This document shows positions 6,097 through 11,680 of a DNA stretch of 11,680 nucleotides, one piece after another (the stretch's first letter is position 1; the number at the start of each line of letters is the position of its first letter). The notes beneath the pieces are model-generated. The model saw nothing but the letters and a program-made list of their open reading frames with translations, was not told where the DNA came from and made no database searches. Source of the DNA: Firm-04 sp946413695 (GTDB lineage Bacteria; Bacillota; Clostridia; Oscillospirales; Ruminococcaceae); assembly GCA_946413695.1 (NCBI GenBank), contig CAMKLV010000091.1:1-11680 (forward strand). The letters run 5' to 3'. A program made the position numbers and the translations under genes.

Positions 6097-6999
6097 ATGA
6101 AATCTATGATGACTAAAATTGCAGCAACAGCATGCAGCATCGCAGCACTGTGCGTGCTGGGCGTCTCCGCTTCCGCGCAGACCAATGAGCCGATTGATGA
6201 GGCCAAGCTGACTGCCGGCAAGGTCAACATCGTTGCCGGTATCGTTGAGGCGGAATGCGGCGAGGTTGTTCAATTCCCGATTTATGTTTACAACAACAAG
6301 GAGCCGGGCTTTGCAGCGTCCAATATCCGCCTGACCCTTGATGAGGAGCTGAAGCCGCTCCTCAAGACCAACGGCAAGCCGGATGCAAAGCTGGGTGAGG
6401 TTGCACTCGAGTCGGAGCTTTCTTCTGAATGGGATTACAACGAGGCAGAGCGCACGGTCGCGCTGACTACCTCGGGTGAGAAGGCAACTCCGGGCAACGG
6501 TGTCTTTTACACTGTGAAGGTTACCGTTCCGGAGAACCCGGACAGGGAGATGTTTCCGGTGAGGCTCGTTGTCGATTCATTCGGCGATCCTGCAAAAAAT
6601 CCGGTTGACTATGTCACGATTGACGGCTATATCCACGTGTTCCTCCCGCATCCGGAAGGTCCTCAGACAACCACCACGGAGCCGACTACAGCTCCTACAA
6701 CTGCACCGACAACCGCTCCGACTACGGATTCGACTACGGATTCGACTGCAGCTCCGACTACAGCTCCTACAACGGCTCCGACCGCTTCGGGCAATGCGGC
6801 TGTCACAACCACTTCCAAGCAGGCTGCTGTGACCACAACATCTGCAAAGGCGGGTGCTGCTGTCACGACTACCAAGGCAGGTACTTCCGGCTCCGCAACG
6901 GCTGCCAAGACCGGTGATGCCGGTGTCGGCGTTGCTGCTGCAGGTCTGCTCCTCGCAGCCGGTACTGCCGCTGCTGTGACCAGAAAGAAGAAGGACTGA
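6097..6999 (+). CDS. Second secreted single cohesin-like surface protein, paralogue of the preceding gene
   Basis: This is a 300-aa paralogue with the same plan. It has a signal peptide ending ASA (about residue 27), one cohesin-like module (start KVNIVAGIV, then PGFAASNIRL, ending DYVTIDGYIHVF), and a shorter Thr/Pro stalk containing TTDS units among PTTA units. The Thr/Ser-rich region ends in KTGD (271-274), a hydrophobic segment and RKKKD. Again there is no LP before KTGD. ATG 6097 has AGAAAGGA upstream and begins a proper signal peptide. Extending to 5989 would place the start inside the promoter, so I reject that. Identity to the preceding gene is patchy: 44 nt are identical (5114-5157 and 6203-6246) beside clearly diverged segments. 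It has its own promoter and terminator, so its expression can differ from its neighbours. Confidence 0.8.
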   Translation: MKSMMTKIAATACSIAALCVLGVSASAQTNEPIDEAKLTAGKVNIVAGIVEAECGEVVQFPIYVYNNKEPGFAASNIRLTLDEELKPLLKTNGKPDAKLGEVALESELSSEWDYNEAERTVALTTSGEKATPGNGVFYTVKVTVPENPDREMFPVRLVVDSFGDPAKNPVDYVTIDGYIHVFLPHPEGPQTTTTEPTTAPTTAPTTAPTTDSTTDSTAAPTTAPTTAPTASGNAAVTTTSKQAAVTTTSAKAGAAVTTTKAGTSGSATAAKTGDAGVGVAAAGLLLAAGTAAAVTRKKKD

Positions 7000-7031
7000 G
7001 CGCTTTCCGCTCAATTCGTTGCGAAAATCAC

Positions 7032-7071
7032 AAAAAATCCGGTGATGCTTCGGCGTCTCCGGATTTTTTTT
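7032..7071 (+). terminator. Terminator of the second cohesin-like gene
   Basis: AAAAAATCCGG (7032-7042) pairs with CCGGATTTTTT (7059-7069), and the T-run continues to 7071. The inner part (GTGATGC then GCGTC) repeats the design of the previous terminator with one mismatch. Confidence 0.85.
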
Positions 7072-7117
7072 CAGGAATATTTTGCCTGATAAAGTGAACA
7101 TGATCGCACGGGAGACT

Positions 7118-7130
7118 ATACAAATTGTAT
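7118..7130. promoter_or_regulatory. 13-nt palindrome, possible operator
   Basis: ATACAA-A-TTGTAT is a perfect palindrome around a central A. It lies about 140 nt upstream of the promoter at 7272, in an AT-rich intergenic stretch (7072-7271) that otherwise shows nothing I can assign. It could be a regulator site or chance in AT-rich DNA. Confidence 0.25.
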
Positions 7131-7271
7131 GAAGGGATAATAATATTACACCTAGAAAATTGATTATATCAACAATAAGAATACGATTTTATTGCGATTC
7201 AGTAAAAAATGATTGCGTTTTCACCGTTTTGCACGATTCAAATTCAAAAAATATAGTTGTTTTGAAAGATA

Positions 7272-7300
7272 TTGACAAAACAACTTTTCTGTGCTATATT
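7272..7300 (+). promoter_or_regulatory. Sigma-A promoter of the three-module scaffold gene, with leader hairpin
   Basis: TTGACA (7272-7277) and TATATT (7295-7300) are separated by 17 nt. The transcript would begin close to a hairpin, TGTTATTCC (7306-7314) with GGGATAACA (7321-7329), loop GGACAT. Such a 5' hairpin can stabilise mRNA. The leader is about 67 nt. Confidence 0.8.
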
Positions 7301-7373
7301 GTAAGTGTTATTCCGGACATGGGATAACAAACACTGATCACAAATTTACATCATATGGAAAGGATTGAAACTC

Positions 7374-9245
7374 ATGAACAAGTCTCTGCACCGCAAAGTT
7401 GCAGCATTTGCATGCTGCATTGCAACTCTCAGCGCACTCGGTATTACAGCTTTCGCACAGGTCCCCTTCCCCGACGACAATGACATCAACAGCATGACGG
7501 AACTGGCAGACGGAAAAGTCAATCTGATCGCAGGACAGATCGTGGCAGAAGCAGGCGAGACGGTCACATTCCCTGTGTACGTCGCGAACAATGCCGATCC
7601 CGGCTTCGCAGCAACAGGCGTTCGCCTGATCTACGATTCGCGCCTGATTCCCAGTGTCAACGCCAAGGGCAAGCCGATTATCAAGCACAGCAACGCGGCT
7701 GGCGACGATCTTGTCATGAGTTCGGCGCTGAACCAGGAGCTGAATATCATCGGCATCGGCACCATGAGCTCGGACGGCGAGATGGACAACGGCATCTTCT
7801 TCACGGCGCAGATTCAGGTGCCGGAGGATGCACAGGCGGGCGATGTCTTCCCGATCGAGCTTGAAATCGAGCGGTTCCTCGATTCCAAGACCAATCCGGT
7901 GGACGTTGCGATCACAGGCGGCTGTATCCGCATCGCGGATCCTTCGGAGGAGCCGGAACAGCCTGTTGATCCGGAAGAACCCGTTGATCCGGAACAACCT
8001 GTTGATCCCGAACAACCTGTTGATCCGGAACAGCCTGCCGATCCTGAGCAGCCTGCTGTCCCCGAACAGCCCAAAGCCCCTGAGCAGTCCAACGGTCCGG
8101 TCAGAGTGGTCGGCGGCGGGATTGAGGCAAAAGCCGGCGAGACGGTCTCGTTCCCTGTGTTTATTGAAAACAACGCTGCATCCGGTTTTGCGGCAACCGG
8201 TGTCCGCCTGATTTATGATCCGCGCCTGACGCCTTGCGTCGATGCGAACGGCAAGCCGGTCTTTGATCACAGCGGCCCTGCCGGTGATGATGTTGTCATG
8301 AGCGCTTCCGTGAACGAAGCGGAGCATATTGTCGGCATCGGCACCATGAGCTCGGACGGCGAGCCGGATGAAGGCCTTTTCTATACAGTTGATTTCACGG
8401 TTCCGGCAGATGCAAAGGCAGGCGATGTCTTTGATATGCAGCTTGAAATCGCGAAGTTTATGGATATTCATACCAATCCGCTGGAAGTTGCAGCATTCGG
8501 CGGCAAAATCACCGTGACCGGTGAAGCGGAGGAACCCGCAGAGCCTGCTGATCCGGTTGATCCTGCTGATCCCGCAGACCCGACCGAACCGGAGGCGCCG
8601 GCTGAGGAGCAGACCGAAACCAGAAAAGTCAACGTGATCGCCGGCATGGTCGAAGCGAAGATCGGCGAGACGGTTACATATCCGGTTTACATCGGAAACA
8701 ACGCGGCACCGGGCTTTGCTGCAGCAGGCGTCCGCCTGAAATATGATCCGCGCCTTTCGCCCTGCACGGACGAGGAGGGCGGTCTGATCGTCAACCGCGA
8801 CTGCATTGCCGGCGATGACCTCGTCAAGTCCTTTGCACTGAATACCGACGAGCATATTATCGGCGTCGGCACAATGAGCTTTGAGGGCGAAAAGGATAAC
8901 GGTCTGTTCTATACAGTTCAGATTGACATTCCGGATAACGCAAAGATCGGCGATGTCTACCCGATGAAGCTTGAGATTCAGAATTTCTCTGATATCCACG
9001 CCGATCCGATTCCTGTTGAGACCATCGACGGCTGCATTCTCGTGACCGGCGAGGCGGAACAGCCCGAGGAACAGCAGAGCCAGAAGGATAAAAAGGACAA
9101 GAAGGATAAGAAGGACAAGAAAGACAAAAAGGACAAGAAGGATAAGAAGGACAAGAAGCCGAAGAAGGAAAAGAAGGAGGCACATTTCCATCTTGATCTC
9201 GACTGGTTCTTCAATGCATATGACTGGTTTGATTTTCTGAGATGA
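7374..9245 (+). CDS. Scaffoldin-like secreted protein with three cohesin-like modules, Lys/Asp repeat and aromatic tail
   Basis: This is a 623-aa exported protein. The signal peptide ends AFA (about residue 28). Three cohesin-like modules lie at about 48-187, 243-383 and 417-559. Each has a GETV(T/S)(F/Y)PV strand, an NN-x-x-x-GFAA loop and a GTMS motif. Linkers are acidic and proline-rich: a PVDPEQ hexapeptide repeat (about 191-242) and a shorter one (about 384-416). The C-terminus is a KDK-type repeat (about 571-602) followed by a 21-residue tail, AHFHLDLDWFFN then AYDWFDFLR. There is no LPXTG, hydrophobic anchor or S-layer domain that I can see. I prefer ATG 7374 (AAAGGA 9 nt upstream) to an in-frame TTG at 7365. 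By analogy with scaffoldins it may gather dockerin enzymes; the basic-acidic repeat could bind the cell wall. Cohesin identity is by pattern, so module function is unproven. Confidence 0.8.
   Translation: MNKSLHRKVAAFACCIATLSALGITAFAQVPFPDDNDINSMTELADGKVNLIAGQIVAEAGETVTFPVYVANNADPGFAATGVRLIYDSRLIPSVNAKGKPIIKHSNAAGDDLVMSSALNQELNIIGIGTMSSDGEMDNGIFFTAQIQVPEDAQAGDVFPIELEIERFLDSKTNPVDVAITGGCIRIADPSEEPEQPVDPEEPVDPEQPVDPEQPVDPEQPADPEQPAVPEQPKAPEQSNGPVRVVGGGIEAKAGETVSFPVFIENNAASGFAATGVRLIYDPRLTPCVDANGKPVFDHSGPAGDDVVMSASVNEAEHIVGIGTMSSDGEPDEGLFYTVDFTVPADAKAGDVFDMQLEIAKFMDIHTNPLEVAAFGGKITVTGEAEEPAEPADPVDPADPADPTEPEAPAEEQTETRKVNVIAGMVEAKIGETVTYPVYIGNNAAPGFAAAGVRLKYDPRLSPCTDEEGGLIVNRDCIAGDDLVKSFALNTDEHIIGVGTMSFEGEKDNGLFYTVQIDIPDNAKIGDVYPMKLEIQNFSDIHADPIPVETIDGCILVTGEAEQPEEQQSQKDKKDKKDKKDKKDKKDKKDKKDKKPKKEKKEAHFHLDLDWFFNAYDWFDFLR
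7960..8090 (+). repeat. 18-nt repeat encoding the PVDPEQ linker
   Basis: Seven or so units of about 18 nt encode Pro-(Val/Ala)-Asp-Pro-Glu-(Gln/Glu) between cohesin-like modules 1 and 2. The first units are nearly identical at the DNA level and later ones degenerate (PAVPEQ, PKAPEQ). Confidence 0.75.
9085..9180 (+). repeat. 9-nt repeat encoding the Lys/Asp tract
   Basis: Repeats of the type AAGGAYAAR encode alternating Lys-Asp-Lys units, then PKKEKKE. The purine-rich DNA strand and short period make length variation likely between strains. Confidence 0.8.
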
Positions 9246-9301
9246 GCTGAACGCGGCGCGGTGTCAGGACGCGCTTTGCGATAATAGCGACCGTTTATCA
9301 T

Positions 9302-9342
9302 GAATCGGGTGATGCCTTGTGCGTCGCCCGATTCTGCATTTT
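9302..9342 (+). terminator. Terminator of the scaffold gene
   Basis: GAATCGGGTGATGC (9302-9315) pairs with GCGTCGCCCGATTC (9321-9334), including two G-U pairs, loop CTTGT. TGCATTTT follows, a weak T-tract. The GTGATGC/GCGTC core is the same as in the two preceding terminators. Confidence 0.7.
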
Positions 9343-9351
9343 GGCAAAGAT

Positions 9352-9380
9352 TTGACACCGATACATTTTTGTGGTATACT
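9352..9380 (+). promoter_or_regulatory. Sigma-A promoter of mrp-prmA
   Basis: TTGACA (9352-9357) and TATACT (9375-9380) are separated by 17 nt. The last base of the -10 is the first base of the inverted-repeat element, so the mrp leader (about 157 nt) would contain almost the whole element. Confidence 0.75.
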
Positions 9381-9512
9381 ATTGATGTCCCAACTATCTC
9401 TTGAAGATATCTGCTTGTCTTTTTGCCGTGATACTGCGTTAGAAATCCTTGCCTTGTCTCACGACAAAAATCCTGCGCATCTATTCTTCAAGATTTAATT
9501 GGAACATCAATA
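9380..9512. repeat. 133-bp palindromic (MITE-like) element in the mrp leader
   Basis: The left arm 9380-9407 and the right arm 9485-9512 are inverted repeats matching at 24 of 28 positions, with outer ends TATTGATGT and ACATCAATA. If TA is read as a target duplication, the element proper is TTGATGT to ACATCAA, as in Tc1/IS630-derived miniature elements. Its right 52 nt recur at 1-52, and homology ends exactly at the arm end. An internal TTGTC/GACAA hairpin lies at 9454-9467. It has no coding capacity. Whether it is a mobile relic or a shared RNA leader is not settled by sequence alone. Confidence 0.6.
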
Positions 9513-9543
9513 TGGTTATCATAACACCGAAAGGATGATAGAA

Positions 9544-10383
9544 ATGAGCGAATGTACGCATGATTGTTCCACCTGCGGTGAGGCATGTGCAAGCCGCACG
9601 CCGCAGGATCTTCATGAAAAGCCGCATGAACTGAGCAAAATCGGAAAGGTGATTGCGGTTGTCAGCGGCAAGGGCGGCGTCGGCAAGTCCCTCGTCACGG
9701 CACTGACGGCGGTTTCCGTCCAGCGCAGCGGCCATACGGTCGGTATCCTCGATGCGGATATCACGGGACCTTCTGTCCCCAAGATGTTCGGCATCCGGCA
9801 GCATGCCGAGGGTGATGAGCACGGCATTTTTCCGGTGCGCTCGAAGCTCGGCACCGATCTGATGAGTGTCAACCTGCTGCTGGAAAATCCGGAGGATCCG
9901 GTGATCTGGCGCGGACCGGTCATTGCAGGCGCGGTCAAGCAGTTCTGGACGGATGTCATCTGGGGCGATGACGAATATCTGTTCGTTGATATGCCTCCCG
10001 GGACAGGCGATGTGCCGCTGACCGTCTTCCAGAGCATTCCGGTGGACGGCATCCTGATTGTCACCACCCCGCAGGAACTGGTCTCGATGATCGTGGAGAA
10101 GGCTGTCCGCATGGCGGAGACTATGAACATCCCGATTCTCGGTCTGGTGGAGAATATGAGCTATGCAGAATGTCCGGATTGCGGCAAGCGAATCCCGGTT
10201 TTTGGCGAGAGCCATATCGACGAGATCGCAGCAGAGCATCATCTGCCGGTGCTCGGCAAAATCCCGATGAACCCGAAGCTTGCAGGCGCCTGCGACAAGG
10301 GCATGGTCGAGCTCTTTGAGGGCGACTGGCTCGAGCCCGCAGTCCGTGCGATTCTTGCGCTTGGTGAGGGCGCTGCACGGTGA
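9544..10383 (+). CDS. mrp: Mrp/ApbC-type Fe-S cluster carrier ATPase
   Basis: This is a 279-aa P-loop ATPase of the Mrp/NBP35 family, which carries and delivers iron-sulfur clusters to target enzymes in the cytosol. The deviant Walker A is GKGGVGKS (residues 42-49). DADITGPS and MPPGTGDVP motifs follow, and a CPDC pair (Cys210, Cys213) bridges the cluster between subunits. The N-terminus is Cys-rich (Cys4, Cys8, Cys11, Cys15), a pattern seen in clostridial members that may hold a second cluster. There is no MIP18-like N-terminal domain as found in some longer bacterial Mrp proteins. ATG 9544 has AAAGGA 8 nt upstream; an ATG at 9535 overlaps that site and is less likely. The stop overlaps the start of prmA by 4 nt. 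Confidence 0.93.
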   Translation: MSECTHDCSTCGEACASRTPQDLHEKPHELSKIGKVIAVVSGKGGVGKSLVTALTAVSVQRSGHTVGILDADITGPSVPKMFGIRQHAEGDEHGIFPVRSKLGTDLMSVNLLLENPEDPVIWRGPVIAGAVKQFWTDVIWGDDEYLFVDMPPGTGDVPLTVFQSIPVDGILIVTTPQELVSMIVEKAVRMAETMNIPILGLVENMSYAECPDCGKRIPVFGESHIDEIAAEHHLPVLGKIPMNPKLAGACDKGMVELFEGDWLEPAVRAILALGEGAAR

Positions 10384-11348
10384 ACTGGTCTGAGGTAACG
10401 ATCGAAACCGCAAAGCCGATGCTGGATATCCTCTGCGCAATGCTGACGGATATCGGCTTCAAAGGCTTTTCGGTTTACGATCCGGATGATTTCGAGGATC
10501 TCATGGCGGGCAGAGTCGGACACTGGGATTATCTCGAGGAGGGACTGACTGAGCAGCTGACGCAGGGCAATCCGAGCGTGACGGTCTATGTCCCCGAAAA
10601 CGCACAGGGCGCGGAGCAGATGACCGCGCTGAAATCGCTGCTTGCACAGCTGAAAAACGGTCCGCAGGCGGCGGAGTTCGGCTCGCTGGATGTCAAGGTC
10701 AAGGGCATCCGTGAGGAGGACTGGGCGAATAACTGGAAGCAGTATTTCAAGCCGCTCCCGATCGGCGACCGTCTCTGGATCACTCCGACATGGGTGGACG
10801 AGGCAGTTCCGGCGGGCAGAACGGCTCTGCGGATTGATCCGGGTTCAAGCTTCGGCACGGGTCAGCATGACACCACAAAGCTCTGCCTGACATTTCTGGA
10901 ACGCTGTGTGACAGCGGGCGCAAAGATTCTGGATATCGGATGCGGCAGCGGCATTCTGTCGATCGGCGCGATGCTGCTGGGGGCAGGCTCCTCGATTGCA
11001 ATCGACATTGAACAGAATGCGGCAGAGGCAGCAGCGGAGAACGCGGCGCGCAACGGCATTGATCTTGCGAACTATGAGACGATCTGCGGCAACATCCTCG
11101 AGGACGAAGCGCTGGTGGAGCGCCTCGGCACGGGATATGATGTTGTCTGCGCGAATATCGTCGCAGATATCCTGATTGCAATGCGCAAGTTGTTTGTGAA
11201 GTTTATGAAGCCGCAGGCAAAGCTGATGCTCTCAGGCATCATTGACGAGCGTCTGGATGAGGTGCTGGATGCGATGAAGCAGGAGGGACTGACCGTCCTG
11301 CAGATCGAACAGAGCGCCGGATGGGCAGCAGTCTTGCTCGAAAAATGA
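10380..11348 (+). CDS. prmA: Ribosomal protein L11 methyltransferase
   Basis: This is a 322-aa S-adenosylmethionine-dependent methyltransferase that trimethylates ribosomal protein L11. It is close to the usual length of about 310-320. The N-terminal substrate-recognition domain (about 1-110) includes the typical W-x-x-x-WK-x-(Y/H)F segment. The linker has DPGSSFGTGQHDTT (153-166). SAM motif I is DIGCGSG (185-191), and the catalytic-site NIVAD motif begins at Asn259. The start is GTG 10380 in a GTGA overlap with the mrp stop, with GAGGG 9 nt upstream, which suggests translational coupling. A clear terminator follows. Why it is coupled to mrp is not evident; both are housekeeping functions. 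Confidence 0.95.
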   Translation: MNWSEVTIETAKPMLDILCAMLTDIGFKGFSVYDPDDFEDLMAGRVGHWDYLEEGLTEQLTQGNPSVTVYVPENAQGAEQMTALKSLLAQLKNGPQAAEFGSLDVKVKGIREEDWANNWKQYFKPLPIGDRLWITPTWVDEAVPAGRTALRIDPGSSFGTGQHDTTKLCLTFLERCVTAGAKILDIGCGSGILSIGAMLLGAGSSIAIDIEQNAAEAAAENAARNGIDLANYETICGNILEDEALVERLGTGYDVVCANIVADILIAMRKLFVKFMKPQAKLMLSGIIDERLDEVLDAMKQEGLTVLQIEQSAGWAAVLLEK

Positions 11349-11352
11349 GATT

Positions 11353-11386
11353 AACGCTCCGGATAGATACTGTCCGGAGCGTTTTA
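11353..11386 (+). terminator. Terminator of mrp-prmA
   Basis: AACGCTCCGGA (11353-11363) pairs perfectly with TCCGGAGCGTT (11373-11383), loop of 9 nt, followed by a TTTTA tract. It begins 4 nt after the prmA stop. Confidence 0.85.
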
Positions 11387-11469
11387 TCGGGCGATTTGGA
11401 TACGGATTATACGGATTTTTGTCGGATATTGTGCAGAACGTAAAACCCGAAAAAAATCGAAGAAAATGC

Positions 11470-11498
11470 TTGACAAATCGGGCAATCTGTGGTATTAT
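11470..11498 (+). promoter_or_regulatory. Upstream promoter P1 of a probable rRNA operon
   Basis: TTGACA (11470-11475) and TATTAT (11493-11498) are separated by 17 nt. It points away from prmA into a 180-nt stretch without a gene. It lies about 108 nt before a second, stronger promoter, which is the usual tandem arrangement of rRNA promoters in Firmicutes. Confidence 0.7.
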
Positions 11499-11577
11499 AT
11501 ACAAGTCGCCGCGAGACGGGGACAGGCACTCCGGAAAAGAGCTCCGAAAAAAACTTGAAAAAAGTTTTGAAAAGGGC

Positions 11578-11606
11578 TTGACAAAAATCCGAAAATGTGC
11601 TATAAT
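11578..11606 (+). promoter_or_regulatory. Downstream promoter P2 of a probable rRNA operon
   Basis: Perfect TTGACA (11578-11583) and TATAAT (11601-11606) boxes are separated by 17 nt. An A/T-rich tract lies just upstream (about 11547-11573), as in UP-element-like regions of rRNA promoters. Confidence 0.8.
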
Positions 11607-11612
11607 AAATAA

Positions 11613-11680
11613 GCTGTCGGAAAGACACAGCGGCACCTTGAAAATTGAACAATGCAACCAAAGAGAAACCCTTGAAGATT
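11613..11680 (+). other. Start of rRNA operon leader with boxA-like sequence
   Basis: A short GCTGT/ACAGC hairpin (11613-11631) is followed by CCTTGAAAATTGAACAATG (11636-11654). That resembles the boxA/antitermination region (CTTTGAAAACTGAACA type) in 16S leaders of Firmicutes. No mature rRNA sequence is inside the window, so the 16S gene is inferred to begin beyond 11680. Confidence 0.6.

Noticed and set aside
7338..9191. Long minus-strand open frame opposite the scaffold gene
   Set aside because: It mirrors the repeats of the scaffold gene (poly Leu/Phe from the Lys/Asp tract) and has no plausible start site.

Overview
The window looks like chromosome from a gut or rumen Ruminococcus-type clostridium (Oscillospiraceae, Firmicutes). 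The reasons are the Gram-positive style ribosome binding sites, near-consensus TTGACA-N17-TATAAT promoters, a secreted esterase ending in a cellulosomal dockerin, three secreted proteins with cohesin-like modules, and TypA, Mrp and PrmA housekeeping genes. The taxon is an inference. Every gene I can support is on the + strand.

Layout: (1) Positions 1-52 hold the right end of a dispersed repeat that recurs at 9461-9512. (2) Positions 101-1258 hold a promoter and a secreted SGNH/GDSL esterase with a C-terminal type I dockerin. A terminator and a degenerate heptanucleotide inverted repeat follow. (3) Positions 1528-4232 hold a Sel1-repeat protein and typA in an apparent two-gene operon. The 3' end of typA runs into a 91-bp tandem duplication that carries a copy of its last codons. 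(4) Positions 4413-4770 have no convincing gene. (5) Positions 4772-9334 hold three paralogous secreted proteins. Each has its own strong promoter and its own terminator, and the terminators resemble one another. The first two are single cohesin-like modules on Thr/Pro/Ala stalks with a C-terminal membrane anchor that lacks a standard LPXTG motif. The third is a three-module scaffold with Pro/Glu-rich linkers, a Lys/Asp repeat and a short aromatic tail. The first of them has a long structured 5' leader. (6) Positions 9352-11386 hold a promoter, a 133-bp palindromic repeat element in the leader, mrp and prmA (overlapping by 4 nt), and a terminator. (7) Positions 11470-11680 hold tandem sigma-A promoters and a leader that probably start an rRNA operon just past the window.

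How the genes may work together: the dockerin esterase and the cohesin-like proteins are the two halves of a cohesin-dockerin system. A plausible model is a small surface assembly for plant polysaccharide breakdown, with the three-module protein as scaffold and the two single-module proteins as cell-surface anchors. Binding between these partners cannot be shown from the sequence. The other genes are housekeeping: translation and stress GTPase, Fe-S cluster carrier, and ribosomal protein methylation.
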